A stretch of DNA of 64,000 nucleotides from assembly GCA_013289585.1 (NCBI GenBank), contig JABCZR010000015.1, forward strand, positions 1 to 64,000. The letters are read 5' to 3'. This document shows positions 52,404 through 61,006 of this stretch, piece by piece; within the stretch, counting starts at the first letter, position 1; the number at the start of each line of letters is the position of its first letter. The notes beneath the pieces are model-generated. The model saw nothing but the letters and a program-made list of their open reading frames with translations. It was not told the origin of the DNA and made no database searches. The stretch is from Acidobacteriota bacterium. Its GTDB lineage: Bacteria; Acidobacteriota; Terriglobia; Acidiferrales; UBA7541. Both the position numbers and the translations under genes were made by a program.

Positions 52404-52763
52404 CTACGAGGTGTGCGCAATCTTGATTCGAAGGCCTGACAACATTCGAAGAATCTCAGAGACTTCTTTCAAATACCGAGAAGCGGCAGAGAGTTCGATG
52501 TAGCCCAGGTCTCGGCTCACCATCAGAAGATATTCGGTCTCAGCAAGAGAGCCTTCGGCGATATTCAGAAACCGCGCAAAGTCGGACTGACTTTGCCGCT
52601 TTGATCCTTCGGCAATATTAGTGGGGACGGAAAGCGCAGCACGCCGTAGCTGCGACGTCAGCCCGAATTGCTCGGAGCGCGGAAATCCGACGCTTGCGCC
52701 GTAGATACCAAGGACAAGCTTGCGGCTTCTCTGCCATACGAGCAGTTTAGTGAAGTGCTGCAT
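52404..52763 (-). CDS. Four helix bundle protein (23S rRNA IVS-encoded protein family)
   Basis: LLVWQRSRKLVLGIYGASVGFPRSEQFGLTSQLRRAALSVPTNIAEGSKRQSQSDFARFLNIAEGSLAETEYLL. Confidence 0.93.
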   Translation of the reverse strand: MQHFTKLLVWQRSRKLVLGIYGASVGFPRSEQFGLTSQLRRAALSVPTNIAEGSKRQSQSDFARFLNIAEGSLAETEYLLMVSRDLGYIELSAASRYLKEVSEILRMLSGLRIKIAHTS

Positions 52764-52786
52764 GGTTATCTCGTGTCCTCCTCACG

Positions 52787-52818
52787 CAGTAAGCTGTCGG
52801 CTGTCAACTGTTGGCTTA
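52787..52818. repeat. Right flank inverted copy of ACAGCC(G/A)ACAG repeat
   Basis: agctgtcggctgtcaactgttggct = reverse complement agccaacagttgacagccgacagct. Confidence 0.7.
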
Positions 52819-52819
52819 T

Positions 52820-53890
52820 TTATCCGCTATGCCTAAACAAAATCACATCGCCTTCTTGCACAATATATTCTTTCCCCTCCAACCGCACCTGCGCCTTCTC
52901 TCTCGCCGCCGTCAAACTCCCCGCAGTCAGCAATTCATTCCACCGCAGCACTTCCGCCCGTATAAATCCACGCTCGATGTCGCTGTGAATCGCTCCTGCC
53001 GCCTTCACCGCCGTCGCTCCCTTTCGAATCGTCCACGCCCGCACTTCCGGCTCTCCCGCCGTAAAGAACTGGATCAACCCCAGCAAGTCATACGTCGCGC
53101 GAATCAACCGGTTCAGCCCCGGCTCTTTCAATCCATACGAAGCCAGCAACTCCGCTGCTTCCTTCTCATCCATTTCCGAAAGTTCCGCCTCCAGCCGCCC
53201 GCAAATCGCCACCACCGCCGCATTCGGCCGCCCTTGCAACGAGCTCAAGTTGTGCCGCTCCACCGCCGTGTCCAGCTTGTCCGCTTCGTCATCCCCCAGA
53301 TTCAGCACATACAAAACTGGACGCGCAGACAAAAACAAAAATCCCCCGATCGATTTTCTCTCCTCCGGGTTCAACTCGAGCTCGCGCAGCGCTTTTTCCG
53401 CCTCCACATGTGCTTTGCACTTCTCCAAAGTATTCTTTTCCAGAAGCAGCGCCGGCTCGCTCTTCTTTTTCAAATCTTTCTCGAGCCGCTCCAGCCGCCG
53501 CGTAATCTGATCGTGGTCGGAAAGCATCAGCTCCAGATCCAGATTCGTTGCGTCGCGCAACGGATCAATGCTCCCCTCCGAATGCGGCACCGAAGGATCG
53601 TCAAACACGCGAATCACGTGCGCAATCACGTCTACTTCGCGCAATTGCGCCAGCGCATCCCGCATGCGCTCCTTCTGCATCCCGCCCAAATCCACATAAT
53701 TCACCGTCGCATATGTGATCTTTTTCGGGTTATAGAGCTTCGCCAGCTCCACCAAACGTGGCTCCGGCACCTTCGCCACACCCACGTGCGTCGTCGACGC
53801 CCCCGCCTTCCCCTCCACATGCGCTTTCGTCAAGATCCGAAACAGCGTCGTCTTTCCAACCTGCGGCAATCCAATAATTCCTGTCTGCAT
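52820..53890 (-). CDS. ychF: Ribosome-associated GTPase/ATPase YchF (OLA1)
   Basis: IIGLPQVGKTTLFRILT; NYVDLGGMQKERMRDAL; TGS-like C-term KGATAVKAAGAIHSDIERGFIRAEV. Confidence 0.95.
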   Translation of the reverse strand: MQTGIIGLPQVGKTTLFRILTKAHVEGKAGASTTHVGVAKVPEPRLVELAKLYNPKKITYATVNYVDLGGMQKERMRDALAQLREVDVIAHVIRVFDDPSVPHSEGSIDPLRDATNLDLELMLSDHDQITRRLERLEKDLKKKSEPALLLEKNTLEKCKAHVEAEKALRELELNPEERKSIGGFLFLSARPVLYVLNLGDDEADKLDTAVERHNLSSLQGRPNAAVVAICGRLEAELSEMDEKEAAELLASYGLKEPGLNRLIRATYDLLGLIQFFTAGEPEVRAWTIRKGATAVKAAGAIHSDIERGFIRAEVLRWNELLTAGSLTAAREKAQVRLEGKEYIVQEGDVILFRHSG

Positions 53891-54104
53891 AAACCAGCTA
53901 TCCTACCACACGGTCATATCCGTGGTTGTCGGATGCACCGATTGTATGTTGGTCGATTATCCGCGTTATTCTCCCTGGGGATTCGATCGACGTCCGCACA
54001 CTTACTTTCACAAAGATATTCGTCTCTTTCTGCACGAACTGCATGTCGGGAATATTGGATCAAAAGCCCGTTTCACTGCTGCAGGCTCAACTTCCACTCC
54101 GGAG

Positions 54105-55316
54105 TCAATTAGGCAGGTGATCGCCTGGACGGACGATGCGAATTTGGTGGTCGACAAAAGCTCGGTGCATCTCCGGAACTTCAATCTTTGGCATGTGACA
54201 GCTCACGCAGTTCTTAGTGCTTATGGGACACGCCGCACCAGGATGATCGCTTACAGGCTTCGCGCCGGGGTTTGCGAGGTGACAGTTGAGGCACTTCTCG
54301 TCATAGGCAGAAATATCTTGCACCAGTAAAACGTGCGGGTCATGACAAGCAACGCATGTTATTCTCGGGTCTCCGCTGCCCCAACATTTGCTGTTTTGCA
54401 GGCGATACGGCTGCAGGCGAACACTGGGAACGCCACTGATGCCCGCGAGCATGGTGTCCCACCGCGAGCCATGGCATGCGCCGCAAAAATCCACCGAATC
54501 AACCGGGTCGAGTTTGCCGGGGTCGAAGATTAAATTCGCTGCTTGCTCGTCTCCGAAACCTTGTTGAAGAATGCTGGCTTGCATGGCGACAGTGTGCTCT
54601 GCGCCGGGGCCGTGGCAAGCTTCGCACTTGATGCCGGCGGCTAGTTTACCCGGCTCGAATTTGCCTGCGATCACCGAAGCGGTACTGTGGCAAGAGAAGC
54701 AGCGTCTGATTTCACCCGTATCGACGGGACGCGCCATGGCTTCTTCGAGATCGTACGGCAAAAGGAGAGAGCGCGCTGGAGTGAAGTGGAGATTGTCTAA
54801 AGCCCTGAAATAAGAAACGCGGCTTTCAAAGTAATTTCCATTTCTCTGAAGTAAGTATGATTGCCCGACTTCGCCGGTGCCGAAGGCCCAGAGCAGGGGA
54901 GCGGTGAGGGTGCGCGTACCGTCAGTAACGGACAGCTCGGGTTTGCCGGCGTTCATGGTGATCTTGTAAATATATTTGCCGTTATGGAAATTCAATTGGG
55001 CGTGAGAGTGGAGAACTCCGGCATCCTCGGCGTGGATGAGAGTCCGCGCCATGGGCGTGGTCTCTCCTTCGGCGGCTTGCGCCGTGTGGCATCTCTCGCA
55101 GGCGCTCGAGCCTGCGTAGTCTTCCAGGGAGTGGCTCGTTTGCCTGGGCCACCAACCAGGCTCGGCCAAACGATCATCAGTGGTAAGCTGCGCGCGAGCT
55201 GGAATTGGAACGAAGGCTGCGAGGGAGAGCAAGGTTGATAATGCTGCCGATTGCACAAAAAGCAGCCTGCGAAGTAGCACGGTACTTGCCAAAGGAAACG
55301 TGCCTGGGGATCTCAC
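54105..55316 (-). CDS. Multiheme c-type cytochrome (7 CxxCH)
   Basis: CERCH, CFSCH, CEACH, CGACH, CVACH, CLNCH, CVSCH; N-terminal signal. Confidence 0.9.
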   Translation of the reverse strand: MRSPGTFPLASTVLLRRLLFVQSAALSTLLSLAAFVPIPARAQLTTDDRLAEPGWWPRQTSHSLEDYAGSSACERCHTAQAAEGETTPMARTLIHAEDAGVLHSHAQLNFHNGKYIYKITMNAGKPELSVTDGTRTLTAPLLWAFGTGEVGQSYLLQRNGNYFESRVSYFRALDNLHFTPARSLLLPYDLEEAMARPVDTGEIRRCFSCHSTASVIAGKFEPGKLAAGIKCEACHGPGAEHTVAMQASILQQGFGDEQAANLIFDPGKLDPVDSVDFCGACHGSRWDTMLAGISGVPSVRLQPYRLQNSKCWGSGDPRITCVACHDPHVLLVQDISAYDEKCLNCHLANPGAKPVSDHPGAACPISTKNCVSCHMPKIEVPEMHRAFVDHQIRIVRPGDHLPN

Positions 55317-55569
55317 TTCTTAGCACCCAAGAATCCCGGATTGCTGAAATTGCCTTCGTTTGCTGATTCCCCAGGTGGGGCTGTAGAGTTCCCGGCTGTC
55401 GTATATTAGTGCTCGGGTGCTGACTCGGCGTTTCTATTTGTTGATTGGGACCGCGAAAAAAATACTACCTGGGAGTTGAGGCATTGCCTCCCACTGCTCA
55501 CTGCAAATTTGCGAACTTGCCCCGCCGGAAACTGCTAGTCTATTTCGCCGTTTCCGGAATGGAGTCCCT

Positions 55570-56334
55570 GTGACCGAAACATCCACCATCCTCTCCTTTG
55601 ACCTTGCAGAGGCCACCAAGTACCTCGCCGAACGAGACGAATGCCTGAAACGCCTGATCGCAGAAACTCTCCCGTTCCAAATCGACGTCGCCGACACCCA
55701 ATCTCCTTACGAAGTCCTTCTCGAATCCATCGCCTACCAATCCATCTCCGGTAAAGCCGCCGCCACCATCTTCGGCCGTGTCAAAGCCCTCTGCAACCAC
55801 GGCCGCGCACCTACACCCGAAGAAATGCTAAAGCTGCGCAAGCCCGCCCTGCGCAAAGCGGGGCTCTCCGGCGCAAAAGTCCTTGCCATGAAGGATCTCG
55901 CCAGGAAAACCATCGAAGGCATCGTCCCCACGTTCGAAGAAGCCGAAAAGCTCTCCGACGAAGAACTCGTTAAGCGCCTTGTCTCCGTCCGCGGCATCGG
56001 TGCCTGGACCGTCGAAATGTTCCTGATCTTCCGCCTCGGCCGCCCCGACGTCCTCCCCATACACGACCTCGGCGTGAAGAAAGGCTGGTCCGTCGCCTAC
56101 GGCAAGAAACATATGCCCAAGCCCAAGGAACTCCTCGCCTTCGGCGAACGCTGGCGCCCCTACCGCACCGTCGCCAGTTGGTATATGTGGCGCGCCTTCG
56201 AACGCGCCGGATACGCCACCACCAACAAAATCCGCCCCGCCAAATCCCGCAAACGCAAGTCCCTCAAAGCCATTTCCCGCAAACGCAAATCTAAACGCCC
56301 CCTCCACCCTCCCCACCGCCGCAAGGCCACGTAG
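55570..56334 (+). CDS. DNA-3-methyladenine glycosylase II-like (HhH-GPD)
   Basis: FESIAYQSISGKAAATIFGRV-type context; LVSVRGIGAWTVEMFLIFRLGRPDVLPIHDLGVKKG; basic C-terminal tail. Confidence 0.9.
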   Translation: MTETSTILSFDLAEATKYLAERDECLKRLIAETLPFQIDVADTQSPYEVLLESIAYQSISGKAAATIFGRVKALCNHGRAPTPEEMLKLRKPALRKAGLSGAKVLAMKDLARKTIEGIVPTFEEAEKLSDEELVKRLVSVRGIGAWTVEMFLIFRLGRPDVLPIHDLGVKKGWSVAYGKKHMPKPKELLAFGERWRPYRTVASWYMWRAFERAGYATTNKIRPAKSRKRKSLKAISRKRKSKRPLHPPHRRKAT

Positions 56335-56506
56335 GGGCGCGCCGCCCTACCCTGCCTCAGTCCTTTCCTCGTACTTTCCGTGTAAGGTCCGCCTTCTCGG
56401 GTGGACGGATCCTCCCCCTCGCCCGTCGCGTATTCCCACAGGCGCACTAGTTTCCCTTGACATCCCTATTCTATTTCACTAATCTGTCACTCAGGTAAAC
56501 ATCTCA

Positions 56507-56537
56507 TTGGAGTGCGGCAGTCTTGCTGCCGCTTTTC
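56507..56537. repeat. Palindromic repeat TTGGAGTGCGGCAGTCTTGCTGCCGCTTTTC
   Basis: Second copy of the family at 47078-47110. Confidence 0.65.
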
Positions 56538-56633
56538 TTTCCTCGCCACTCCATCCGCGCACGCCGAAGCCTTTTTCTCGCTAGAGAACAACACATAGCG
56601 TGCAAACAGCACTTGCACATTTTTGGTGCAATG

Positions 56634-56742
56634 TAAGTCCTTTAGAATGCACACTTCCAAGCCATCCCGGAGCTGCAGATAACAAAGGACTTACGGAAAC
56701 TATAAGTCCTTTAGAATGAACACTTACAAAAAGGGGGGGGGG
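56634..56742. repeat. TAAGTCCTTTAGAATG(C/A)ACACTT direct repeats with an inverted core copy and terminal G10 tract
   Basis: Copies at 56634-56656 and 56703-56725; inverted aaaggactta at 56684-56693; aaaaagggggggggg at 56728-56742. Confidence 0.75.
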
Positions 56743-56766
56743 TAGAGAAATCAACCCAACGCAATC

Positions 56767-57246
56767 TCACCTGCTTACACCTAATTCCTTCACCATCAAA
56801 TACATAGCCGCAATTCCCGCCAACAAAACGCCACTCTCGAGCGAAACCGAAATCCGGTGCAATCGGCTGAACTCCGCGAGCAGCGGACTATCCGCCGCTG
56901 TCGCCTGGATCGAGCCCATCTGCACCCGCAGCGCCGCCATCTTCGGACTCACCGCATGCTGGGACACCACCGTCAACCCAATCATCAGCAAGACGCATAG
57001 CGCCGCCGGTCCCGCAAGATTGGAAACCGAGCGAGTCCGCAACAATCGCGCCACCAAGATCGCAATCCCGCAGACCACCCCGATCATGTGCATCCACCAC
57101 AACCCGTACCCCACCATAGCCCCCGCCTGGTCCCGGCTCGCCAAAATCCGAAACGCCCCCGGCGCCACCACAAAGCTCAGGAACACATCGCTCCCCAGCC
57201 AAAGGCTCAAACCTAGAAACTCAATTGTACGAAGGAAGGTTGACAT
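56767..57246 (-). CDS. DUF4149-like membrane protein
   Basis: Four TM segments; LGLSLWLGSDVFLSFVVAPGAFRIL. Confidence 0.7.
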   Translation of the reverse strand: MSTFLRTIEFLGLSLWLGSDVFLSFVVAPGAFRILASRDQAGAMVGYGLWWMHMIGVVCGIAILVARLLRTRSVSNLAGPAALCVLLMIGLTVVSQHAVSPKMAALRVQMGSIQATAADSPLLAEFSRLHRISVSLESGVLLAGIAAMYLMVKELGVSR

Positions 57247-57290
57247 GCTTCGATTTTAGCTAGAATGTCTCTTGGCGCGGAATCAAAAGA

Positions 57291-57367
57291 TGGTGGGCGA
57301 CAAAGGACTTGAACCTTTGACCTCTCCCGTGTGAGGGGAGCGCTCTAACCAACTGAGCTAGTCGCCC
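57291..57367 (-). tRNA. tRNA-Val(CAC)
   Basis: Minus strand gggcgactagctcagttggttagagcgctcccctcacacgggagaggtcaaaggttcaagtcctttgtcgcccacca; acceptor 7 bp, anticodon loop ctCACac, T-arm, encoded CCA. Confidence 0.95.
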
Positions 57368-57409
57368 GTAATCATCATTTGTATCAGGAAGGACCCGGGT
57401 TTTCAACCA

Positions 57410-58357
57410 GTGCCGACGGCCACCTCTCAAATCGTCTCGCAGCTCCAGCGCTCCATTGCCCGCGCCATCTACGGCAAGGAAGACGCCATCCAGCTCGCGC
57501 TGATCACTCTCCTTGCGCGCGGCCACTTGCTTATCGAAGATGTCCCCGGTGTTGGCAAGACCACACTGGCGCAAGCGCTCGCGAAATCATTTCATTGCAG
57601 CTTTCAGCGCATCCAATTCACTTCCGATTTGCTCCCCAGCGACGTTCTCGGCGTCAGCGTCTATAATCCAGAATCCCGCGAATTTGAATTCCGCCCCGGC
57701 CCGATTTTTGCCAACGTTGTTCTCGCCGATGAAATCAATCGGACCACGCCGCGCACGCAATCCGCGCTGCTCGAAGCCATGAACGAAGCGCAAGTCACCG
57801 TAGACGGCAAAACACTGACGCTTCCACAACCCTTTCTCGTCATTGCCACGCAAAACCCCGTCGAACATCACGGAACCTATCCTCTACCCGAATCGCAACT
57901 CGATCGTTTCCTGATGCGCATCAAGATGGGCTACCCCTCGCACGAAACCGAAAAAGAAATCCTGCGCAAGCGCGTAGGCGACAACCCTCTCGACGCGCTC
58001 GAGCCGCTGGCCGACGTCAGCGAAGTCCTGGCCATGCAAGACACGGTCGCGCACGTAAAAGTGGACTCCAGCCTTCACGACTACGCTCTCGAAATCGTCA
58101 ATCGCACGCGCACCACCGAGCAGCTCACTCTCGGCGTCAGCCCTCGCGGCACCCTGATGCTCCAGCGCGCCGCCCAGGCCCGCGCCTTCCTCGATGGCCG
58201 CGATTATTGCCTGCCGGACGATTTCAAGCATCTGGCCGTCTCCGTTTTTTCGCATCGTGTCGTCGCCAGCTCGCGCCACGCCTCGCTGCAGAAGAAATCG
58301 GAAGCCACGGAATCCGTGCTGCGCGAAATCGTCGAATCCGTCCCAGTTCCTTTGTGA
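57410..58357 (+). CDS. MoxR-family AAA ATPase
   Basis: LLIEDVPGVGKTTLAQALA; VVLADEINRTTPRTQSALLEAMNEAQVTVDG; GTG start. Confidence 0.95.
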   Translation: MPTATSQIVSQLQRSIARAIYGKEDAIQLALITLLARGHLLIEDVPGVGKTTLAQALAKSFHCSFQRIQFTSDLLPSDVLGVSVYNPESREFEFRPGPIFANVVLADEINRTTPRTQSALLEAMNEAQVTVDGKTLTLPQPFLVIATQNPVEHHGTYPLPESQLDRFLMRIKMGYPSHETEKEILRKRVGDNPLDALEPLADVSEVLAMQDTVAHVKVDSSLHDYALEIVNRTRTTEQLTLGVSPRGTLMLQRAAQARAFLDGRDYCLPDDFKHLAVSVFSHRVVASSRHASLQKKSEATESVLREIVESVPVPL

Positions 58358-58373
58358 TTTTGTTGCTTTGAGC

Positions 58374-59714
58374 GTGCAATCCACTGTCGCGCAACTCTGG
58401 GCCAAGGCCGACCGCCCCGGTGTCCGCGCATTCCTTCTCTCCATCGTGGCACTCTCCGCCGCGCTTCTTCTCGCGCTCTATTCCGGCGCGGCTGCGGAGC
58501 TCGGCCAGGTCTGGCTCGCGAGTACTTCCGCGCTCATCGCGCTGGCCGTCGCCGGCTGGGTAGGCGTCACGCTCGTTCCGGTGCTGGCAAAGCGCACGCC
58601 GCTCCGCTGGATCGGCTACAAAATGGAATACCGCGTCACGCGCGATGGCTGGATCTACATGGCCGGAATTCTGCTCGTCGCGCTCCCGGCGCTCAACACC
58701 GGCAACAATCTCCTCTTCCTGATTCTTGCCAGCCTGATTGCCGTGATTCTAATGTCAGGAATTCTTTCTTCCATCACGCTCTCCGGCATCGAAATGCGCC
58801 TCGAACTGCCCGAGCACATCTTCGCCGCTCAACCTGTACGCGCCATGGTGGAACTGGACAATCAAAAATTAACGCTGCCTTCCTTCTCCTTGCGAGTGGA
58901 AGCCGCAAAAATCAAGGGCGCTCCTGCCGCGGCCATGCTCGATACGCCGGTTTATTTTCCTTATCTCCCCAAGCGCGACCACGTGCAGCAAAGCGTGCCC
59001 ATGATTTTTCCGCGCCGCGGCGTGTACCGCCAGGAAGCTTTCCGCATCGTCACCCGCTTTCCATTCGGATTCCTGCAGAAATCGCGTCACGTGAATTTGA
59101 AAACCGAAGCACTGGTCTATCCATCGGTAGGGCCGAGCGAGGAATATCTGGAAATCCTGCCGGGCATTCAAGGAGCGCTGGAAAGTCTGGCGAAAGGCCG
59201 CGGCCAGGATCTCTATGCGCTGCGCGATTACGTTCCCACGGACAGCGCGCGCCACGTGCACTGGAAAGCTTCCGCACGCTACGGTTCATTAATGGTCCGC
59301 GAATTCGCGCGCGAGGATGATTGCCGCATCCTGCTGGTTCTCGACCCGCATCTTTCGGCGAACAAAACCGCCGGCCCCCAGCCCGAAGCCGGCGCGACGA
59401 ATGACCGCTTCGAGCGCGCGGTGACCATCTGCGCCAGCCTGGCCTGGCATTTCTACGAAAGCAAATCGCTGCTGCAATTCCGGGGCGCCACCATGGAAAC
59501 TCCCCTCGCTCCAGCCGAGGAAATTATTTTCTCCGTCCTCCGCTACCTCGCGCTCGAACAGCCACTGCCACCCGACCCCCGTCAATCGCTCATGGCCGAT
59601 CTTGCAGCGTCTCCTGATCTTTTCAAAATTATCGTCACCAGCCAGCCCCGCGGCTCCATTCCTGCCGCCGTCTGGAGTTCTTCCTACGTCGTGTTCCTCG
59701 AGGATTCCAAGTAG
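58374..59714 (+). CDS. DUF58 domain protein
   Basis: YVPTDSARHVHWKASARYGSLMVREFAREDDCRILLVLDP; start set at GTG 58374 after moxR. Confidence 0.9.
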   Translation: MQSTVAQLWAKADRPGVRAFLLSIVALSAALLLALYSGAAAELGQVWLASTSALIALAVAGWVGVTLVPVLAKRTPLRWIGYKMEYRVTRDGWIYMAGILLVALPALNTGNNLLFLILASLIAVILMSGILSSITLSGIEMRLELPEHIFAAQPVRAMVELDNQKLTLPSFSLRVEAAKIKGAPAAAMLDTPVYFPYLPKRDHVQQSVPMIFPRRGVYRQEAFRIVTRFPFGFLQKSRHVNLKTEALVYPSVGPSEEYLEILPGIQGALESLAKGRGQDLYALRDYVPTDSARHVHWKASARYGSLMVREFAREDDCRILLVLDPHLSANKTAGPQPEAGATNDRFERAVTICASLAWHFYESKSLLQFRGATMETPLAPAEEIIFSVLRYLALEQPLPPDPRQSLMADLAASPDLFKIIVTSQPRGSIPAAVWSSSYVVFLEDSK

Positions 59715-59784
59715 GACAGGCATTCCTGCCTGTCCTCTTCGTCCGAAAAATTTTCACTACCCGGACAGACAAGAATGTCTGTCC
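59713..59784. repeat. Two tandem palindromes AGGACAGGCATTCCTGCCTGTCCT and GGACAGACAAGAATGTCTGTCC
   Basis: Related to palindrome at 12442-12463; first copy overlaps the DUF58 stop codon. Confidence 0.7.
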
Positions 59785-59814
59785 TGCTCAGCTGTGCGAG
59801 AATATCTCCGCAGC

Positions 59815-60942
59815 ATGCTGAACAAGCGCCAGCTCGGCAAGTTTAGAAAACAACTCCTTGGATGGTTCCGGCAATTCCGGCGCGATCTGCCGTGGCGCCG
59901 CACGCGAGATCCCTACCGTATCTGGCTATCGGAAATCATGCTGCAACAGACGCGCGTTGCCGCGGTGATTCCCTACTACGAACGATTTGTAAATCGCTTC
60001 CCCGATGTTCATGTGCTGGCAGCCGCACCGGAAGAAGAAGTGCTGCGCTTGTGGTCCGGGTTGGGCTACTACAGCCGCGCGCGCAATTTGCAGAAGGCTG
60101 CAAAACAGATTGTCACCAAACATGCAGGCCAGTTTCCCACACGCGTGGATGACGCACTCGCTTTGCCGGGAATCGGCAACTACACGGCAGCAGCAATTCT
60201 AAGCATCGCTTTCGGAGAAGAACTTGCGGTCCTGGACGGAAACGTTGCGCGGGTCCTCGCGCGCCTCGGAGCGATTCGCGGCGACCTGCGTGAATCGCGC
60301 CGGTGGCAAGAGCTGCAAAAATCTGCTGACAAATATCTCGATCCTCAATCACCCGGCGATTGGAACCAGGCCATGATGGAACTTGGTGCCACGCGGTGCA
60401 CACCGAAATCGCCGCAATGCTTGATCTGCCCCGTCGCGCAATTTTGCGAAGGCCGCAAGCTCGGCATAGTCGAAAGCTTGCCCGAGAAACGCAAGAAGCG
60501 AGCCACCGTAGAAGTCGCTCTCGCGGCCGCCGTGTTTGCAGATGCAGATGGCCAGACTTTTCTGCTTCCACCGCCGCATGGCAAGGACGAACAGGCTACG
60601 GTCGATCATATTCCCACACTCGTTTCCAGGATGTGGCACTTCCCCACCATTTCTGTCGACGGGGATCCCGTCGCGGAACTGCGACGATGTCTTCGGGGAA
60701 TCTTGCCCGACGCAAAAAACGGCAAATGGAAATTTGTGCCGGCCGATAATGTCCGTCATGCCGTAACCTACCGCGCGATCACCGTCGCCCCATTCCTCGT
60801 CCAAGTAAAAAAACTCCCTCGCATCACTGGCGCGAAGCGCGTTCCGCTGCGTGATATTTCCAGCTTGCCCGTCTCGAATCTCACGCGAAAAACCGCTCAC
60901 GCGGCCCTGAGGTCGTTTACTGCCGCCCCAAAAACGCGCTGA
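59815..60942 (+). CDS. mutY: A/G-specific adenine glycosylase
   Basis: WRRTRDPYRIWLSEIMLQQTRVAAVIPYYERF; LPGIGNYTAAAIL; C-X6-C-X2-C-X5-C FeS cluster; start at 59815. Confidence 0.95.
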   Translation: MLNKRQLGKFRKQLLGWFRQFRRDLPWRRTRDPYRIWLSEIMLQQTRVAAVIPYYERFVNRFPDVHVLAAAPEEEVLRLWSGLGYYSRARNLQKAAKQIVTKHAGQFPTRVDDALALPGIGNYTAAAILSIAFGEELAVLDGNVARVLARLGAIRGDLRESRRWQELQKSADKYLDPQSPGDWNQAMMELGATRCTPKSPQCLICPVAQFCEGRKLGIVESLPEKRKKRATVEVALAAAVFADADGQTFLLPPPHGKDEQATVDHIPTLVSRMWHFPTISVDGDPVAELRRCLRGILPDAKNGKWKFVPADNVRHAVTYRAITVAPFLVQVKKLPRITGAKRVPLRDISSLPVSNLTRKTAHAALRSFTAAPKTR

Positions 60943-61006
60943 GAGTTATCCTTTCGCCCAGCCGCCACCTGCCAAGCCTCGCAAGTGTTACGATTAAAAG
61001 TCCGCC

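Noticed and set aside
52811-54112. 433-aa Arg/His/Gln-rich + ORF opposite ychF
   Set aside because: Composition artefact; the minus strand encodes YchF.
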